The notes: generated from the letters alone by a model not told the origin. Shown: positions 16,480 to 25,905, counted from the first letter of the stretch. The stretch is 36,374 nucleotides of DNA from Opitutus sp. GAS368 (GCA_945871085.1 CAMBVX010000023.1:1-36374); one strand, 5' to 3'. A program made the numbers and translations.

Positions 16480-17127
16480 ATGAAACGCCTCGTCCTCATC
16501 GAAGACCAAACCGCTATTCGCGAAATGCTGGTCGAAATTCTGCGACTGGACGCCAACTATCAACTGGTTGGAGAAGCGGGTGATGGCCAAGCCGCCGTGC
16601 AACTCTGCTTAGACACGAACCCTGACATCTGCGTGCTGGACGCCAAGCTACCCGGACTTAATGGCGTAGATATCCTCCGACGCATCAGTAAGAAACTACC
16701 GCAGATGCGCGTGTTAGTTTTTTCAGGTCACGAAAACCCCGTGCTCGTCCGCGAAATGCTGGAGGCCGGGGCTCACGGGTTTGTCGAAAAGACTGCCGGG
16801 CTCTTCGAGTTCAAGAAAGGTCTCGAAACCGTCGCCAACGGGGGCACTTATTTTGGTCCGGCCGTCGCCTCCCTTCTGCGCAACGTGGTGGCCAACCCGG
16901 ACACGAGCAGCGCGCCGGATTTCCTGACGGACCGTGAGCGCGAAATCCTGCAACTCGTCGCCGAGAGTCACAGCACGAAGGAAATCGCCGCCAAACTCGG
17001 CATCAGTGCCAAGACGGTCGACAACCACCGCACGAATCTCATGCGGAAGCTCAATCTCCATGACGTCGCCAGCTTGACGCGCTATGCGCTCGAAATCGGA
17101 CTCATCCAACCGAAAAAGACCTCCTAA
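16480..17127 (+). CDS. NarL/FixJ-family response regulator
   Basis: A 215-residue two-domain regulator. The receiver domain has acidic residues Glu8 and Asp9 (VLIEDQ), the phospho-acceptor Asp54 (DICVLDAKLPG), Ser82 (VLVFSGH) and Lys104 (GFVEKTAG). The LuxR-type DNA-binding domain is at about residues 149-205 (LTDREREILQLVAES, then TKEIAAKLGISAKTVDNHR). No histidine kinase is next to it, so the partner is unknown. It lies directly downstream of tRNA-Lys. A weak intrinsic terminator follows at 17147-17169. Confidence 0.95.
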   Translation: MKRLVLIEDQTAIREMLVEILRLDANYQLVGEAGDGQAAVQLCLDTNPDICVLDAKLPGLNGVDILRRISKKLPQMRVLVFSGHENPVLVREMLEAGAHGFVEKTAGLFEFKKGLETVANGGTYFGPAVASLLRNVVANPDTSSAPDFLTDREREILQLVAESHSTKEIAAKLGISAKTVDNHRTNLMRKLNLHDVASLTRYALEIGLIQPKKTS

Positions 17128-17146
17128 AAGCCTTGCGGCAACGGCG

Positions 17147-17169
17147 GCGATTGCCCAATCGTTTTTTAT
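17147..17169 (+). terminator. Probable weak intrinsic terminator after the response regulator
   Basis: CGATT (17148-17152) pairs with AATCG (17157-17161) around a GCCC loop, followed by TTTTTTATT. The stem is only five to six pairs, but the T-run is good and it lies 20 bases after the stop codon. Confidence 0.4.
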
Positions 17170-17193
17170 TCCGTCCAGACCTCTCTGATTCTC

Positions 17194-17760
17194 ATGAAAC
17201 TTGTCTCGAAGAAACTTTGCCTCGTCCTCGCCAGCGCCGCGCTCCTTTTTGTGGGTTGCAGCAAAAAGCCCGAGCGCCCGAATCCGGGTGCCACGGTGCT
17301 TGGACCGCAAGGCGGCGGCGAAAATATCGCCCCCCCGAGCAATCTTTCCACCGTATCTGATCTCAATACATCCCTCCTGCCTCGCTTGGCCGATGGCGTG
17401 ATTGACGATGGCAGTACCATCCGCGGTCTGCTCCAGGCCGTTTATTTTGAATTTGATCAGTCGGCCATCAAACAAAGCGAACGCGAGAAACTGAAAGCCG
17501 CCAAAGAGTATCTCGACAAAAATCCCGCCCAGCGCCTCCTCCTGGAAGGTCACGCGGACTGGCGGGGCACCGCCGAATACAATCTGGGGCTCGGTGATCG
17601 CCGTGCAAATGCCGCCAAGAAATACCTCCTCTCGCTCGGTGTTCTGGCCGACAAGCTTGAGGCCAACTCGAAGGGCAGCCTTGAGGCCAAACCCAATGCC
17701 GATGCCACCACGATGGAGAAAGACCGCCGCGTCGAATTGGTCATCATCAAGGCCAAATAA
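17194..17760 (+). CDS. Pal-like OmpA-family outer membrane lipoprotein
   Basis: A 188-residue lipoprotein. The signal peptide ends in a lipobox-like LLFVGC (Cys22). The C-terminal OmpA/Pal peptidoglycan-binding domain (about residues 80-188) has VYFEFDQSAIK, LEGHADWRGTAEYNLGLGDRRANAAKKYL and the late KDRRVELVIIK. The linker between lipid and domain is short and Gly/Pro-rich. It likely tethers the outer membrane to peptidoglycan as part of the Tol-Pal system; tolB and other tol genes are not adjacent, so the assignment to Pal itself is likely but not certain. A strong terminator follows. Confidence 0.88.
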   Translation: MKLVSKKLCLVLASAALLFVGCSKKPERPNPGATVLGPQGGGENIAPPSNLSTVSDLNTSLLPRLADGVIDDGSTIRGLLQAVYFEFDQSAIKQSEREKLKAAKEYLDKNPAQRLLLEGHADWRGTAEYNLGLGDRRANAAKKYLLSLGVLADKLEANSKGSLEAKPNADATTMEKDRRVELVIIKAK

Positions 17761-17788
17761 AAAAACACTCCCGGACGATTTCAAAGCG

Positions 17789-17818
17789 AAAAGCCCCGGA
17801 ATTTTCCGGGGCTTTTTT
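17789..17818 (+). terminator. Strong intrinsic terminator, probably bidirectional
   Basis: AAAAGCCCCGGAA and TTCCGGGGCTTTTTT form a GC-rich stem with a tiny T-rich loop and a T-run on each strand (the A-run on the left is a T-run on the minus strand). It lies between the OmpA-family gene and the convergent M20 peptidase gene, so it can end both transcripts. Confidence 0.88.
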
Positions 17819-17836
17819 ACGGGCAAAGATCGCGCC

Positions 17837-19213
17837 TTAACTTTTTTCCGCCAGCGCCGCGAGCACACGACGGGACGTCTCAATCCCCTTTTTCATCACC
17901 TCGAGATTAAAACTCTCGTTGGGCGCGTGAAGATTATCCTCGGGCAGAAAAAGCCCAAACATAACCGAATCCAATCCGGTGACCTGCTTGATCTGGGCGA
18001 TGATCGGCACGCTGCCACCCTCGCGCAAATACAGCGGCGCGCGTCCCCAGACTTCTGACACCGCTTTGTCCGCCGCGCGAAACGCCCGCGCCAGCACCGG
18101 GGACTGTTCCTTTGGAGTGTTCGAGCGGTCCGGCGGCACCACGACGTAAGGATCGCCTTGGTGCTGATCCACGAACTCGATTTTCACCCCGGACGGCGTG
18201 CGAGCACGGATCGTATCCATCACCAGCTGTTTGATTTTTTCGGGCTCTTGGTTCGGCACAAGTCGGCAGCTGATCTTCGCGAACGCCTTGCTCGGGATGA
18301 CCGTTTTAGTCCCCTCCCCTTGGTAACCGCCGCCGATGCCATTGAACTCGAGCGTCGGCTGAAACCGCAGCGCTTCGAACGGCGAGAAGCCCGGGGTGGT
18401 GTAGAAAGTATCGATTCCGAGAAACTCTCTATAGCTCTTCTCGTCGGCCCCCAATTTCTTCAATTCGTCGCGCTCCCACGGGTGCACGTCGAGCACGTCG
18501 GCATAGAATCCCGGCACATTTACCCGCCCGTCTGGCGTGTGCAGCGTCGCAATAATCTCTGCGAGCGCCTGGATCGGATTGCGCAAAACACCGCCGTGGA
18601 GCCCCGAGTGCAAATCACCCTTGGCTCCGGTCACGTGGACGTCGAACAGCGCGAGACCGCGCAAGCCGCAAGTGAGCACGACTTGATCGGGGGTGGGCAG
18701 CGCTGTGTCCGAAAGGTAAACGAAATCCGCCTCTTTCAGACGGTCTTTGTGGCTCTCAAGAAATTTGGGGAAACTTGGGCTCCCCATCTCTTCTTCGCCT
18801 TCGATGAGAAACGTAATCCGCAGCGGAAGATTCGGATTGGCCTCTAACAACTGCGCGACGGCCGCGATGTTCGTCATCAGCGGCCCCTTGTTGTCAGCGG
18901 CACCGCGACCATAGATGCGGTTGCCGATGATCGTGGGCTCAAATGCCGGCGTCTTCCACAAATTCAGGGGATCGGCGGGTTGCACGTCGTAGTGCCCGTA
19001 GATCACAACATGCGGCCAGCTCGCGTCTCCGCCGCGTTGGGCGAAAATGATGGGGTGCAAATCAGTTTTCACCACCTCGACCGTAAAACCGAGCGAGCCC
19101 AACAGAGTCGCAACGAATTCTTGGGCCGCCTGCATTCCGTCCCGAAACTTGGAGTCGGCGGAGACGCTGGGATGGCTGATAAATTCTTTTAGTTTTTCAA
19201 CGGGGTCGAACAT
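17837..19213 (-). CDS. M20 family dipeptidase / metallopeptidase
   Basis: A 458-residue protein from ATG 19213 (MFDPVEKLKEFISHPSV). The open frame extends 71 codons further upstream, but that sequence is low-complexity and GGTGG lies six bases before this ATG. Metal ligands and catalytic residues are recognisable: His-x-Asp in VIYGHYDVQPAD, GRGAADNKG, the catalytic Glu pair in EGEEEMGS, YLSDT and the late His in PEDNLHAPNE. This is the CNDP/Dug1-like dipeptidase subgroup rather than ArgE/DapE. No signal peptide is visible, so it is cytoplasmic and probably recycles peptides. The gene starts 50 bases after the M48 peptidase stop codon. Confidence 0.93.
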   Translation of the reverse strand: MFDPVEKLKEFISHPSVSADSKFRDGMQAAQEFVATLLGSLGFTVEVVKTDLHPIIFAQRGGDASWPHVVIYGHYDVQPADPLNLWKTPAFEPTIIGNRIYGRGAADNKGPLMTNIAAVAQLLEANPNLPLRITFLIEGEEEMGSPSFPKFLESHKDRLKEADFVYLSDTALPTPDQVVLTCGLRGLALFDVHVTGAKGDLHSGLHGGVLRNPIQALAEIIATLHTPDGRVNVPGFYADVLDVHPWERDELKKLGADEKSYREFLGIDTFYTTPGFSPFEALRFQPTLEFNGIGGGYQGEGTKTVIPSKAFAKISCRLVPNQEPEKIKQLVMDTIRARTPSGVKIEFVDQHQGDPYVVVPPDRSNTPKEQSPVLARAFRAADKAVSEVWGRAPLYLREGGSVPIIAQIKQVTGLDSVMFGLFLPEDNLHAPNESFNLEVMKKGIETSRRVLAALAEKS

Positions 19214-19263
19214 TCCGCCACCGTGACCCACTTCGCGCCTAGCCGCCAACCGTAAAAAACTGC

Positions 19264-20070
19264 CTACTGGAATTTCGCACGGTTCGCCTCGTAGAGCGGC
19301 ACCACCTGCGGCATAAACGCCTGCAAATCCGCGATCCGTTTCGCGTCGGACGGGTGCGTCGACAGCCAGGCCGGAAGCACCGCTCCGGTTTGAGCGCCCT
19401 CTTTCTGCCTCGTCATTTTCTGCCAAAAGCCAATCGCAGCCCGCGGATCGTAGCCCGCCCTGGCGGCATAGACCGCGCCCATGCGATCGGCTTCGCTCTC
19501 GTTGCCACGGGAATGTGGGAGCACGCGAGCGAGCGTGGTCGCGCCTCCGTAGGCCAGGAGAAAAAGATCCCGTGTTTTCGCGTCCGTTTTTTCCTCGACG
19601 GCGGCCGCACCCACGGCCCCGACCCCGGCGATCACCATCGCCTCAGACATACGTTCCGCACCGTGGCGTGCGATGACATGCCCAATCTCATGCCCGATCA
19701 CAATCGCCAGTTCACTGTCGTTCTCCGCGAGTGCCAACAGCCCCGTGTAGACCCCCACTTTTCCACCAGGCAATGCGAACGCATTCGCGTCCTTCGACTC
19801 GAAGACGACGAACTCCCACTTCGCATCGGGCAACTGATCGCCGACGGCTTGGGCGATGCGCGCCCCGATCCTTCGCACTCGAACGTTCTGTCCGGCGTCG
19901 GTCGAGATCCTTTCCGTCCGGCTAATTGCCCCGAACGACTCCTGGCCCAGCGCGAGCTCCTGCCCCTGCGAAATCAGCATGATCGACTGCCGGCCCGTAA
20001 CCGGATTGGTGTAGCAGCCAGCCAAGGTTAATAGCGCGGTCGCGAAGAGTCCAATAACGCCAGTTTTCAT
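19264..20070 (-). CDS. M48 family metallopeptidase, lipoprotein
   Basis: A 268-residue protein from ATG 20070 (MKTGVIGLFATALLTLAGC); the frame is open upstream through DedA, but that is a shadow. The lipobox LTLAGC marks Cys19 for acylation. The zinc motif HEIGH is at 127-131 and the third ligand Glu190 is in NESEADRMG; the segment NAFALPGGKVGVYTGLL is the M48 hallmark. It resembles the periplasmic BepA/LoiP/YcaL proteases that act in outer-membrane quality control. It lies 68 bases after the DedA gene in the same direction and before the M20 peptidase, so the three may be transcribed together. Confidence 0.93.
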   Translation of the reverse strand: MKTGVIGLFATALLTLAGCYTNPVTGRQSIMLISQGQELALGQESFGAISRTERISTDAGQNVRVRRIGARIAQAVGDQLPDAKWEFVVFESKDANAFALPGGKVGVYTGLLALAENDSELAIVIGHEIGHVIARHGAERMSEAMVIAGVGAVGAAAVEEKTDAKTRDLFLLAYGGATTLARVLPHSRGNESEADRMGAVYAARAGYDPRAAIGFWQKMTRQKEGAQTGAVLPAWLSTHPSDAKRIADLQAFMPQVVPLYEANRAKFQ

Positions 20071-20138
20071 TTTGGAAGTTTTTGCAGTCCTACTCAGTGA
20101 TGTAAGCGGTCCTCCGCACCCAGTGCGCTCCCGTAGCG

Positions 20139-20762
20139 TCAGCGACTCTTCTTTGCGCGCCGGGACCAAAACCACAGGCCGATGCAGCCGAGTGCCGCAA
20201 TAACCACAATCCACCGCGAGAAGGAGTGCGTCACGGCCAGGCTCCGATTGAGCTGCTCGATATCGTCTTGAAACTTCACCCAGAGCCAATGCCCGAGCCA
20301 CACGAAGACCGGGACACTGATCAGCGCGGCGAACCCATCGAAGAAAAAAAACTTCCAAAACGAGACCCGCATCGACCCAGCGGTGAAAAAAATCGGCGCG
20401 CGTAGGCCCGGCAAGAAGCGCCCAAGGAACAATCCCTTGGGGCCATGACGTTCGAACAGAACCTCGACCTTCTCCTGTTTGTCCGCCGGGAAGAACCGCT
20501 GGAACCACGGGGCGGTCCGCAAACGCGTGCCCAAATATCGCCCCGCAAAAAAGGTGATCGAATCGCCGCCCATCACTCCCACATACATGATGGCACTCAC
20601 GTGGATCCAAGCCCGGTCATCCAACACGCCCAAGGCTCCCGCCGCAATGAGGACGATATCTTCGGGGATCGGCAGGCCCAACCCGCAGAGCAAGAGGACT
20701 GCAAACGGTCCCCAGAGCGACAACGGGGTCCCCTGGAATTGATCCAAAATGGCCTCAAGCAT
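20139..20762 (-). CDS. DedA family membrane protein
   Basis: A 207-residue inner-membrane protein of the DedA/SNARE-associated (VTT) family. The conserved motifs are GLGLPIPEDIVLIAAGAL near residue 27 and GRFLPGLRAPIFFTAGSM near 115, with hydrophobic helices before, between and after them and a final helix near 185-200. DedA proteins act as undecaprenyl-phosphate or phospholipid flippases/scramblases needed for envelope integrity; the specific lipid is not predictable from this sequence. The leader (GTCCCTGACCAC) lacks a Shine-Dalgarno. About 150 bases without a visible feature lie between this gene and purH. Confidence 0.92.
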   Translation of the reverse strand: MLEAILDQFQGTPLSLWGPFAVLLLCGLGLPIPEDIVLIAAGALGVLDDRAWIHVSAIMYVGVMGGDSITFFAGRYLGTRLRTAPWFQRFFPADKQEKVEVLFERHGPKGLFLGRFLPGLRAPIFFTAGSMRVSFWKFFFFDGFAALISVPVFVWLGHWLWVKFQDDIEQLNRSLAVTHSFSRWIVVIAALGCIGLWFWSRRAKKSR

Positions 20763-20912
20763 GGGTGGTCAGGGACGGCACGGAAGTCCGATGGTGGCGT
20801 AGATAAATACTCGCAGCGGCACAGAAAAAAATCTGCATAATGGCGTGGATTTCATCGAATGAGCCTAGGCCGTTTGTTTTGGCAACGTCCAAGACGGATT
20901 CACGCGCTACTA

Positions 20913-22469
20913 TCAGTGCTTAAAATGCCGCGAACCCGTGAACACCATTGCCATGCCACGCTCGTCTGCCGCGGCAATAACCTCCGCGTCGCGCACCGAA
21001 CCGCCGGGCTGAATCGCGGCCGTGGCTCCGGCCGCAGCCGCAGCAATCAGGCCGTCTGCAAACGGAAACAACGCCTCGCTCGCCACGACCGCTCCGCGCA
21101 GATCGAGCCCCGCTTCGCCCGCTTTCCAAACTGCGATGCGCGAACTGTCCACGCGGGCCATTTGGCCGGCACCCACCCCGAGGGTCTGTTCGCCGCGGCA
21201 GTAAACAATCGAGTTGGACTTCACGTGCTTGCCGACTTTCCAGCCAAACATCATCGCGGCCCATTCGTCGGCGGTCGGCTCACGTTTCGTTACGACCTTA
21301 AATTCCTTCACATTGCCGAGTGTGCGGTCTCGATCCTGCACCAGCACACCGCCGACCACCGACCTAATTTCCTGCAACGCGTCGGCGCCGATGCCACCCT
21401 TGGCAATCATCAGCCGCAGGTTTTTTTTCTTCGAAAAAATTGTCATGGCCTCGTCGCTGAAGCGCGGCGCGATGATCACCTCCGTGAAGATCTCGGCGAT
21501 GGCCTTCGCCAATGCTCCATCGAGTGTTTGATTGACGATGATGATACCACCAAACGGTGCCTGCCGATCGGTGGCGTAGGCCTGCTCCCACGCCGCAATG
21601 AGCGAGTCCGCGCTCGCGACTCCGCACGGGTTCGTGTGCTTCAAGATGGCCACCGTCGGGCGCTCAAACTCACCGATCAGGTAAGTGGCCGAGGTGATGT
21701 CCAAAATATTATTGTAGGACAGTTCCTTGCCTTGAAGCTGCGAAAAATGCTCGTGGAACGTGCCGTAGAGCGCCGCTTTTTGATGCGGATTCTCCCCGTA
21801 GCGAAGGGACTGCGCTTTTTTCCACGACCGCGTCAGCGCCGGGGGAAATCCGCTCATCGCCTCGAGGTCGGGCTCGACCGCCTGGGACTCCAGATACCGC
21901 GCGATCGCCGCGTCATAACTCGCCGTGCGCTGAAACACCTTGAGCGCGAGCTTGCGGCGGAGTTCGAGCAACCCATCCGGGTTGGCTCCCGTTGCCATCG
22001 CCGCGAGCACCGCGTCGTAGTCAGCCGGGTCGCACACCACACTCACACTCTCGTGATTTTTAGCCGCGCTGCGCAGCATCGAAGGACCGCCGATGTCGAT
22101 GTTCTCAATCGCCTCTTCGAAATGAACGTTCGGTTTCGCCACGGTCTCCTCGAAGGGATAGAGGTTCACGACGACGAGATCGATCAGCTCGATGGCGTTC
22201 GCTTGCGCTTGCGCGAGATGCTCGGCCTTGTCGCGCCGACAGAGCAATCCGCCGTGAATCTTCGGGTGGAGAGTTTTGACCCGACCTTCCATGATTTCGG
22301 GAAACCCGGTGTGCTGGCTCACCTCCGTCACCGGCAGACCGCGCTCGGCCAGCAATTTCGCGGTGCCTCCGGTCGAGAGCAAGGTGTAGCCGTGCGTGCG
22401 CACGAGCACCGTCGCGAACTCCACCAGACCACGTTTTTCGCTAACCGAGAGCAGGGCGAGTTTGGCCAT
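20913..22469 (-). CDS. purH: Bifunctional AICAR formyltransferase / IMP cyclohydrolase
   Basis: A 518-residue PurH from ATG 22469 ([14 protein letters not shown]). The N-terminal MGS-like cyclohydrolase domain has [11 protein letters not shown] and [11 protein letters not shown]; the C-terminal formyltransferase has KHTNPCGVA, the [17 protein letters not shown] segment and SNSIVYC. It performs the last two steps of purine synthesis in the cytoplasm. It is a single gene, with no other pur gene adjacent. It is divergent from apaG across about 100 bases. Confidence 0.98.
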   Translation of the reverse strand: MAKLALLSVSEKRGLVEFATVLVRTHGYTLLSTGGTAKLLAERGLPVTEVSQHTGFPEIMEGRVKTLHPKIHGGLLCRRDKAEHLAQAQANAIELIDLVVVNLYPFEETVAKPNVHFEEAIENIDIGGPSMLRSAAKNHESVSVVCDPADYDAVLAAMATGANPDGLLELRRKLALKVFQRTASYDAAIARYLESQAVEPDLEAMSGFPPALTRSWKKAQSLRYGENPHQKAALYGTFHEHFSQLQGKELSYNNILDITSATYLIGEFERPTVAILKHTNPCGVASADSLIAAWEQAYATDRQAPFGGIIIVNQTLDGALAKAIAEIFTEVIIAPRFSDEAMTIFSKKKNLRLMIAKGGIGADALQEIRSVVGGVLVQDRDRTLGNVKEFKVVTKREPTADEWAAMMFGWKVGKHVKSNSIVYCRGEQTLGVGAGQMARVDSSRIAVWKAGEAGLDLRGAVVASEALFPFADGLIAAAAAGATAAIQPGGSVRDAEVIAAADERGMAMVFTGSRHFKH

Positions 22470-22570
22470 AAGTGCGCGTTTCTGCGCGGCGCCACGACGT
22501 GCGGCAAGGCCGAAAACAATCCTGCTCACACTACGCTTGCCCACCGGGGGTTTCCAAGTCTCTTGAGAGC

Positions 22571-22957
22571 GTGTCCAGCTCCTCCAGCGAACTCTCGGGC
22601 CTGACCGCCCGCCTCGACAAACTCCACTATCACCACGGTGGCGCGAGCCTGCCGGCCGACAAACCCCACGCTTTCGTCTACTTTGTCACCATTCAAAATC
22701 GATCCGAACACACCGTCACCCTGCTGGGTCGAAAATGGGTGGTCGCTCACGCCGACGGCACCCGGCTGGTCATCGAGGGAGACAAAATCATCGGCGAAAC
22801 GCCCCGGCTTACCCCCGGCGAAGAGTTTTCCTACAACAGTTATCATGTCACCGGCACCGATGCCCAGGCCCACGGGAGTTTTCACGGCGTGAATGAACTC
22901 GGCGAAAAGGTCCACGTCATTTTACCCCCGTTCGACATGAGCCTGCCCCGGAACTGA
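22571..22957 (+). CDS. apaG: ApaG (DUF525) domain protein
   Basis: A 128-residue protein if translation starts at GTG 22571 (coding [21 protein letters not shown]); the open frame goes further upstream to another GTG at 22472, but the family is about 125 residues and the upstream part is not conserved-looking. Recognisable ApaG elements are [21 protein letters not shown], the [22 protein letters not shown] region and the VILPPFDMS ending. ApaG is a small fibronectin-like fold with a pyrophosphate-binding proposal; its role is not settled. There is no ATG in frame near the start, so the GTG assignment needs confirmation. Confidence 0.85.
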   Translation: MSSSSSELSGLTARLDKLHYHHGGASLPADKPHAFVYFVTIQNRSEHTVTLLGRKWVVAHADGTRLVIEGDKIIGETPRLTPGEEFSYNSYHVTGTDAQAHGSFHGVNELGEKVHVILPPFDMSLPRN

Positions 22958-23026
22958 AGAGCCAAAAAACATTCGCGTAAATTCGTCCTCGTTCTCGGCA
23001 GGGTTATCGTTTTGCCTGTCCGGTTC

Positions 23027-24385
23027 ATGAAACTCACAGACCTGAACCGCGACGGCGGCATTGGTGCCAATTCGCTGTTCGTCCAAATCGGCGACCTCAA
23101 TATTTTGGTCGATTGCGGCCTAAATCCCAAGAGCATCGGCCGCGCGGCGACCCCCGATCTCTCCAAAATTCGTGGCCTCACCCTCGACCTGATCATCATC
23201 ACGCACTGCCATCTCGATCACATCGGCAGCCTGCCGGTCGTAATGCGCGAGCACCCGAACACGCCCGTCCTCCTGACGACGTCCAGCCGTATGCTCATTG
23301 AGCGTATGCTGCATAATTCGGCCAACGTCATGATGCGCCAGAAGGACGAAGCCAACATCCCCGACTATCCACTCTTCACCCACGACGAGATTGATCGCAT
23401 CGGCAAACGCCTCAACGGCCTCCCCTACGGCCACGCGAAACATTTCCGCGGCGCGAAGGATGAAATCGAAATTATCTTTCACCCCGCCGGTCACGTGGCC
23501 GGCGCCGCCGCCGTCGAGCTGCACCACAAGCACCGCCAGATTTTCTTCACCGGCGACGTCCTCTTCGAGAATCAGCGCACCCTCCTCGGTGCCAAGTTCC
23601 CCTCCGGCCACTTCGACACCCTGATCACCGAGACGACGCGCGGCACGACTGAGCGCCCGATCGGCAAAGAGCGCGTCAACGAAGTCGCACGCCTCGTCTC
23701 CACGATTAACGACACCATCCAGCGCGGCGGTTCGTTTCTCCTCCCCGTGTTCGCGCTCGGTCGCATGCAAGAGGTCCTCGCGATCATTCATGACGCCCGC
23801 AAGTTCGGACGCTTGGTCGACTGCCCCATTTTCGCCTCCGGTCTGGGCATGGATCTCGCCGACTATTTCGACGAAATCAGCCGCAAGACGAAGCACGTAA
23901 ATTTTAACCGCAGCATCATCAAGGACCTGAAAATCAAGCCCACGCCGCGCAAGCTCGTCGCCGGCGAAGATCCTAAGCAAAACGCCCTCTACATTATCAG
24001 CTCCGGCATGTTGGTCGAGCGCACCCCGAGCTACACGCTCGCCTCGGGCCTGCTCGGCAACGCCCACAATACGATCGGCTTCGTCGGCTACTGCGATCCA
24101 GATACTCCCGGCGGCAAACTGCTCGCAGCCAAAGCCGGCGACACCTTTGTTTTCGAAACGGCCCACGTGAAGGCCAAGATCAAAGCCCGCGTCGAACGCT
24201 TTGAATTGAGCGGTCACGCCGACCGCGAAGAACTCCTCGAATTCGCAATCCAGACCGGCGCGCGCAGCATCGTGCTCACCCACGGCGACCAAGCCGCCCG
24301 CGACTGGTTTGCCGCCCAACTCGCCGAGAAAGCGCCCAACTCCAAGGTGCTCGATCCGGTGCCATTGAAGACGTATCAGGTGTGA
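23027..24385 (+). CDS. Beta-CASP metallo-beta-lactamase-fold RNA-processing-type hydrolase
   Basis: A 452-residue protein from ATG 23027 (MKLTDLNRDGGIG); a TTG five codons upstream is an alternative. The metal-binding motif THCHLDHIG has His60, His62, Asp64 and His65; HPAGHVAGAAAVEL and FFTGDVLFENQRTLL give the next ligands. The beta-CASP part follows (TTRGTTERPIGKERVN, then GGSFLLPVFALGRMQEVL), and the C-terminal ELSGHADREELLEF contains the RNA-metabolising MBL motif. It resembles Ysh1/CPSF73-like bacterial proteins, thus probably an RNA endo- or exonuclease. Its neighbours do not narrow the role. Confidence 0.9.
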   Translation: MKLTDLNRDGGIGANSLFVQIGDLNILVDCGLNPKSIGRAATPDLSKIRGLTLDLIIITHCHLDHIGSLPVVMREHPNTPVLLTTSSRMLIERMLHNSANVMMRQKDEANIPDYPLFTHDEIDRIGKRLNGLPYGHAKHFRGAKDEIEIIFHPAGHVAGAAAVELHHKHRQIFFTGDVLFENQRTLLGAKFPSGHFDTLITETTRGTTERPIGKERVNEVARLVSTINDTIQRGGSFLLPVFALGRMQEVLAIIHDARKFGRLVDCPIFASGLGMDLADYFDEISRKTKHVNFNRSIIKDLKIKPTPRKLVAGEDPKQNALYIISSGMLVERTPSYTLASGLLGNAHNTIGFVGYCDPDTPGGKLLAAKAGDTFVFETAHVKAKIKARVERFELSGHADREELLEFAIQTGARSIVLTHGDQAARDWFAAQLAEKAPNSKVLDPVPLKTYQV

Positions 24386-24434
24386 GTCGTTCGCACCTGA
24401 CACCGGTCCTCGCCCAGCGGCTCGGTCGCGACCA

Positions 24435-24453
24435 AGCCGGCAAACGACCGGCT
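24435..24453. terminator. Small GC-rich hairpin between convergent genes (weak)
   Basis: AGCCGG (24435-24440) pairs with CCGGCT (24448-24453) around a seven-base loop, between the MBL gene and the convergent phosphatase, overlapping the latter's stop codon. No T-run follows, so terminator function is doubtful. Confidence 0.25.
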
Positions 24454-25256
24454 CAGGCCCCCATCAGCTCCCGCAACCGTGCGCACATCGCGGGGCCGCC
24501 CGCCACGTAGATGATCTGCTTCATCTTCAAATCAAAGACGCGCAGCGGCAGTTGCTCGCCGTTGAGAAAATGCACTTCACCGCCGGTCGCCCGCACCAGC
24601 GGGATGGCCGCTGCGAGATCCCAGATCTTCACGTTGTAGTCGACGCAGCCGTCGAGCATGCCCGCCGCCACATAGGCGAGGTGCAACGTCGCACTGCCCA
24701 GGCCACGAATCTTGAATTGCGAGAGCACGCCACTCGCCATGGGCATCAGCTTTTTGTCGAAGGGACTGTGAAAACCAATCAGCGTTTCCCGGGTGAACGG
24801 TGCATTCTTCACGCTGGCCGTGCGTTCTCCGTCGTGGAGTCCGAATCCCGGCCCACCGTACATGAGCACCCGGCGACTCAAATCGTAAACGACCCCGTAA
24901 ATGGGCTCCCCGTGTTCGCAGAGGGCCAGCGAAATTGCGCAGTGAGGAATCCCCAACGCAAAATTGTTGGTGCCGTCGATCGGATCGAGCACCCAGGAAA
25001 ATCGCGCCGTCACGGGAATCGGCGCAGCCGTTTCCGCCAGTTCCTCGCTGAAAAACTGGTCGGCTGGAAACTGAGCGCCGAGCGCGCGGAAAATATCCTC
25101 TGAAATAGCCACATCCACCGCTGTCACCCGCGTGCCGTCGCTCTTCCATTTGCTTTCAGCCCGACCGAATTCGCGGTGCAGCAGTGCAGTTTGAGCGAGG
25201 ACCGCGACCTTGGCGGCGGCAATGCGAGAGAGTAATTCCGGTGACGACATAGCCAT
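24453..25256 (-). CDS. Inositol monophosphatase family protein
   Basis: A 267-residue member of the IMPase superfamily. Metal-binding motifs are SEELAE near residue 70, DPIDGTNNFALG near 91-102 and WDLAAAIPLVRATGG near 213. It dephosphorylates a sugar or nucleotide phosphate (inositol-1-phosphate, PAP or a related substrate); the exact substrate cannot be told from sequence. ATG codons at 25256 and 25250 are both possible starts. A weak GGATTGG precedes the first. It follows the FmdB-like gene in the same direction after 67 bases. Confidence 0.9.
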   Translation of the reverse strand: MAMSSPELLSRIAAAKVAVLAQTALLHREFGRAESKWKSDGTRVTAVDVAISEDIFRALGAQFPADQFFSEELAETAAPIPVTARFSWVLDPIDGTNNFALGIPHCAISLALCEHGEPIYGVVYDLSRRVLMYGGPGFGLHDGERTASVKNAPFTRETLIGFHSPFDKKLMPMASGVLSQFKIRGLGSATLHLAYVAAGMLDGCVDYNVKIWDLAAAIPLVRATGGEVHFLNGEQLPLRVFDLKMKQIIYVAGGPAMCARLRELMGA

Positions 25257-25323
25257 CCAATCCGCGCTATTCCCCGCCCCGGCTCAAACAGAATTCCCAC
25301 GCCGGCCAAAATCGGCCTCGGAC

Positions 25324-25905
25324 TCACGCGTAGTCGTAAAGCGCCGGATCACGGCGGAGCGGGGGGCGTGGTTTGAACCGATGCTTCGCCTCTTTTGGAT
25401 TTTTCGGCGGCGAACCATCGCTACCCATGCCACCCATCCCGCCCAGGCCCATGTCGTCGCCATAGGGATCGCCGCCTTCCGGCTTCTCACCGCCACCCAA
25501 CTGCTCTTCCAGCGAATCCGGATCGGCGCCCTCTTCCAATTTACGCACGACTTCCTCCATCTCACCGTCGATCTTTTCGCCAGTCATCTCCGACATTTTC
25601 CGCATCATCCGTGCCATCGCTTTCGGGTCATTTTCATCGACGCTGGAAAACTCTTTTTCCATCGCGCCCATCGCCGCTTCCATGCGTGCATCCTCGGCGG
25701 AATCACTGGCCGGGCCGGCCGGCTTTGGCTCGGCGGACTCGTCCCCTTTGCCAGCCTTGGTCACCGCAAACGCCGAGACCAGTTTGCGCAGCTTAAACTT
25801 CGGATTTCCTGGGCACTTCGGGACCAACTTACCCTGCGCCAGAGTCTTGGCGTAGAACTGGTAGATCGTGTGGTTGTCCTGACAATAATACTCGTAGATC
25901 GGCAT
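25324..25905 (-). CDS. FmdB-type zinc-ribbon protein with degenerate cysteines and acidic tail
   Basis: A 193-residue protein from ATG 25905 (MPIYEYYCQDNH). The N-terminus MPIYEY is the FmdB/CxxC_CxxC regulator signature, and the second half-site is KLVPKCPGNPKFKLRKLVSA. Each CxxC pair has lost its second Cys (CQDN and CPGN), so only two cysteines remain, too few for a normal zinc ribbon. Residues 60-193 are an Ala/Glu/Met-rich helical stretch, then an acidic Gly-rich tail (GGGEKPEGGDPYGDDMGLGGMGG) and a basic end. The function of FmdB proteins is obscure (proposed regulators). It is divergent from nanM across 175 bases. Confidence 0.8.
   Translation of the reverse strand: MPIYEYYCQDNHTIYQFYAKTLAQGKLVPKCPGNPKFKLRKLVSAFAVTKAGKGDESAEPKPAGPASDSAEDARMEAAMGAMEKEFSSVDENDPKAMARMMRKMSEMTGEKIDGEMEEVVRKLEEGADPDSLEEQLGGGEKPEGGDPYGDDMGLGGMGGMGSDGSPPKNPKEAKHRFKPRPPLRRDPALYDYA

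Noticed and set aside
19214-19426. 71-codon N-terminal extension of the M20 peptidase frame
   Set aside because: Low-complexity, covers the intergenic gap and the end of the M48 peptidase gene, and the internal ATG has a ribosome-binding-like GGTGG.
20863-20870. Perfect palindrome GCCTAGGC near the end of purH
   Set aside because: Eight bases only, no T-run and no second copy nearby; expected by chance in a window of this size.
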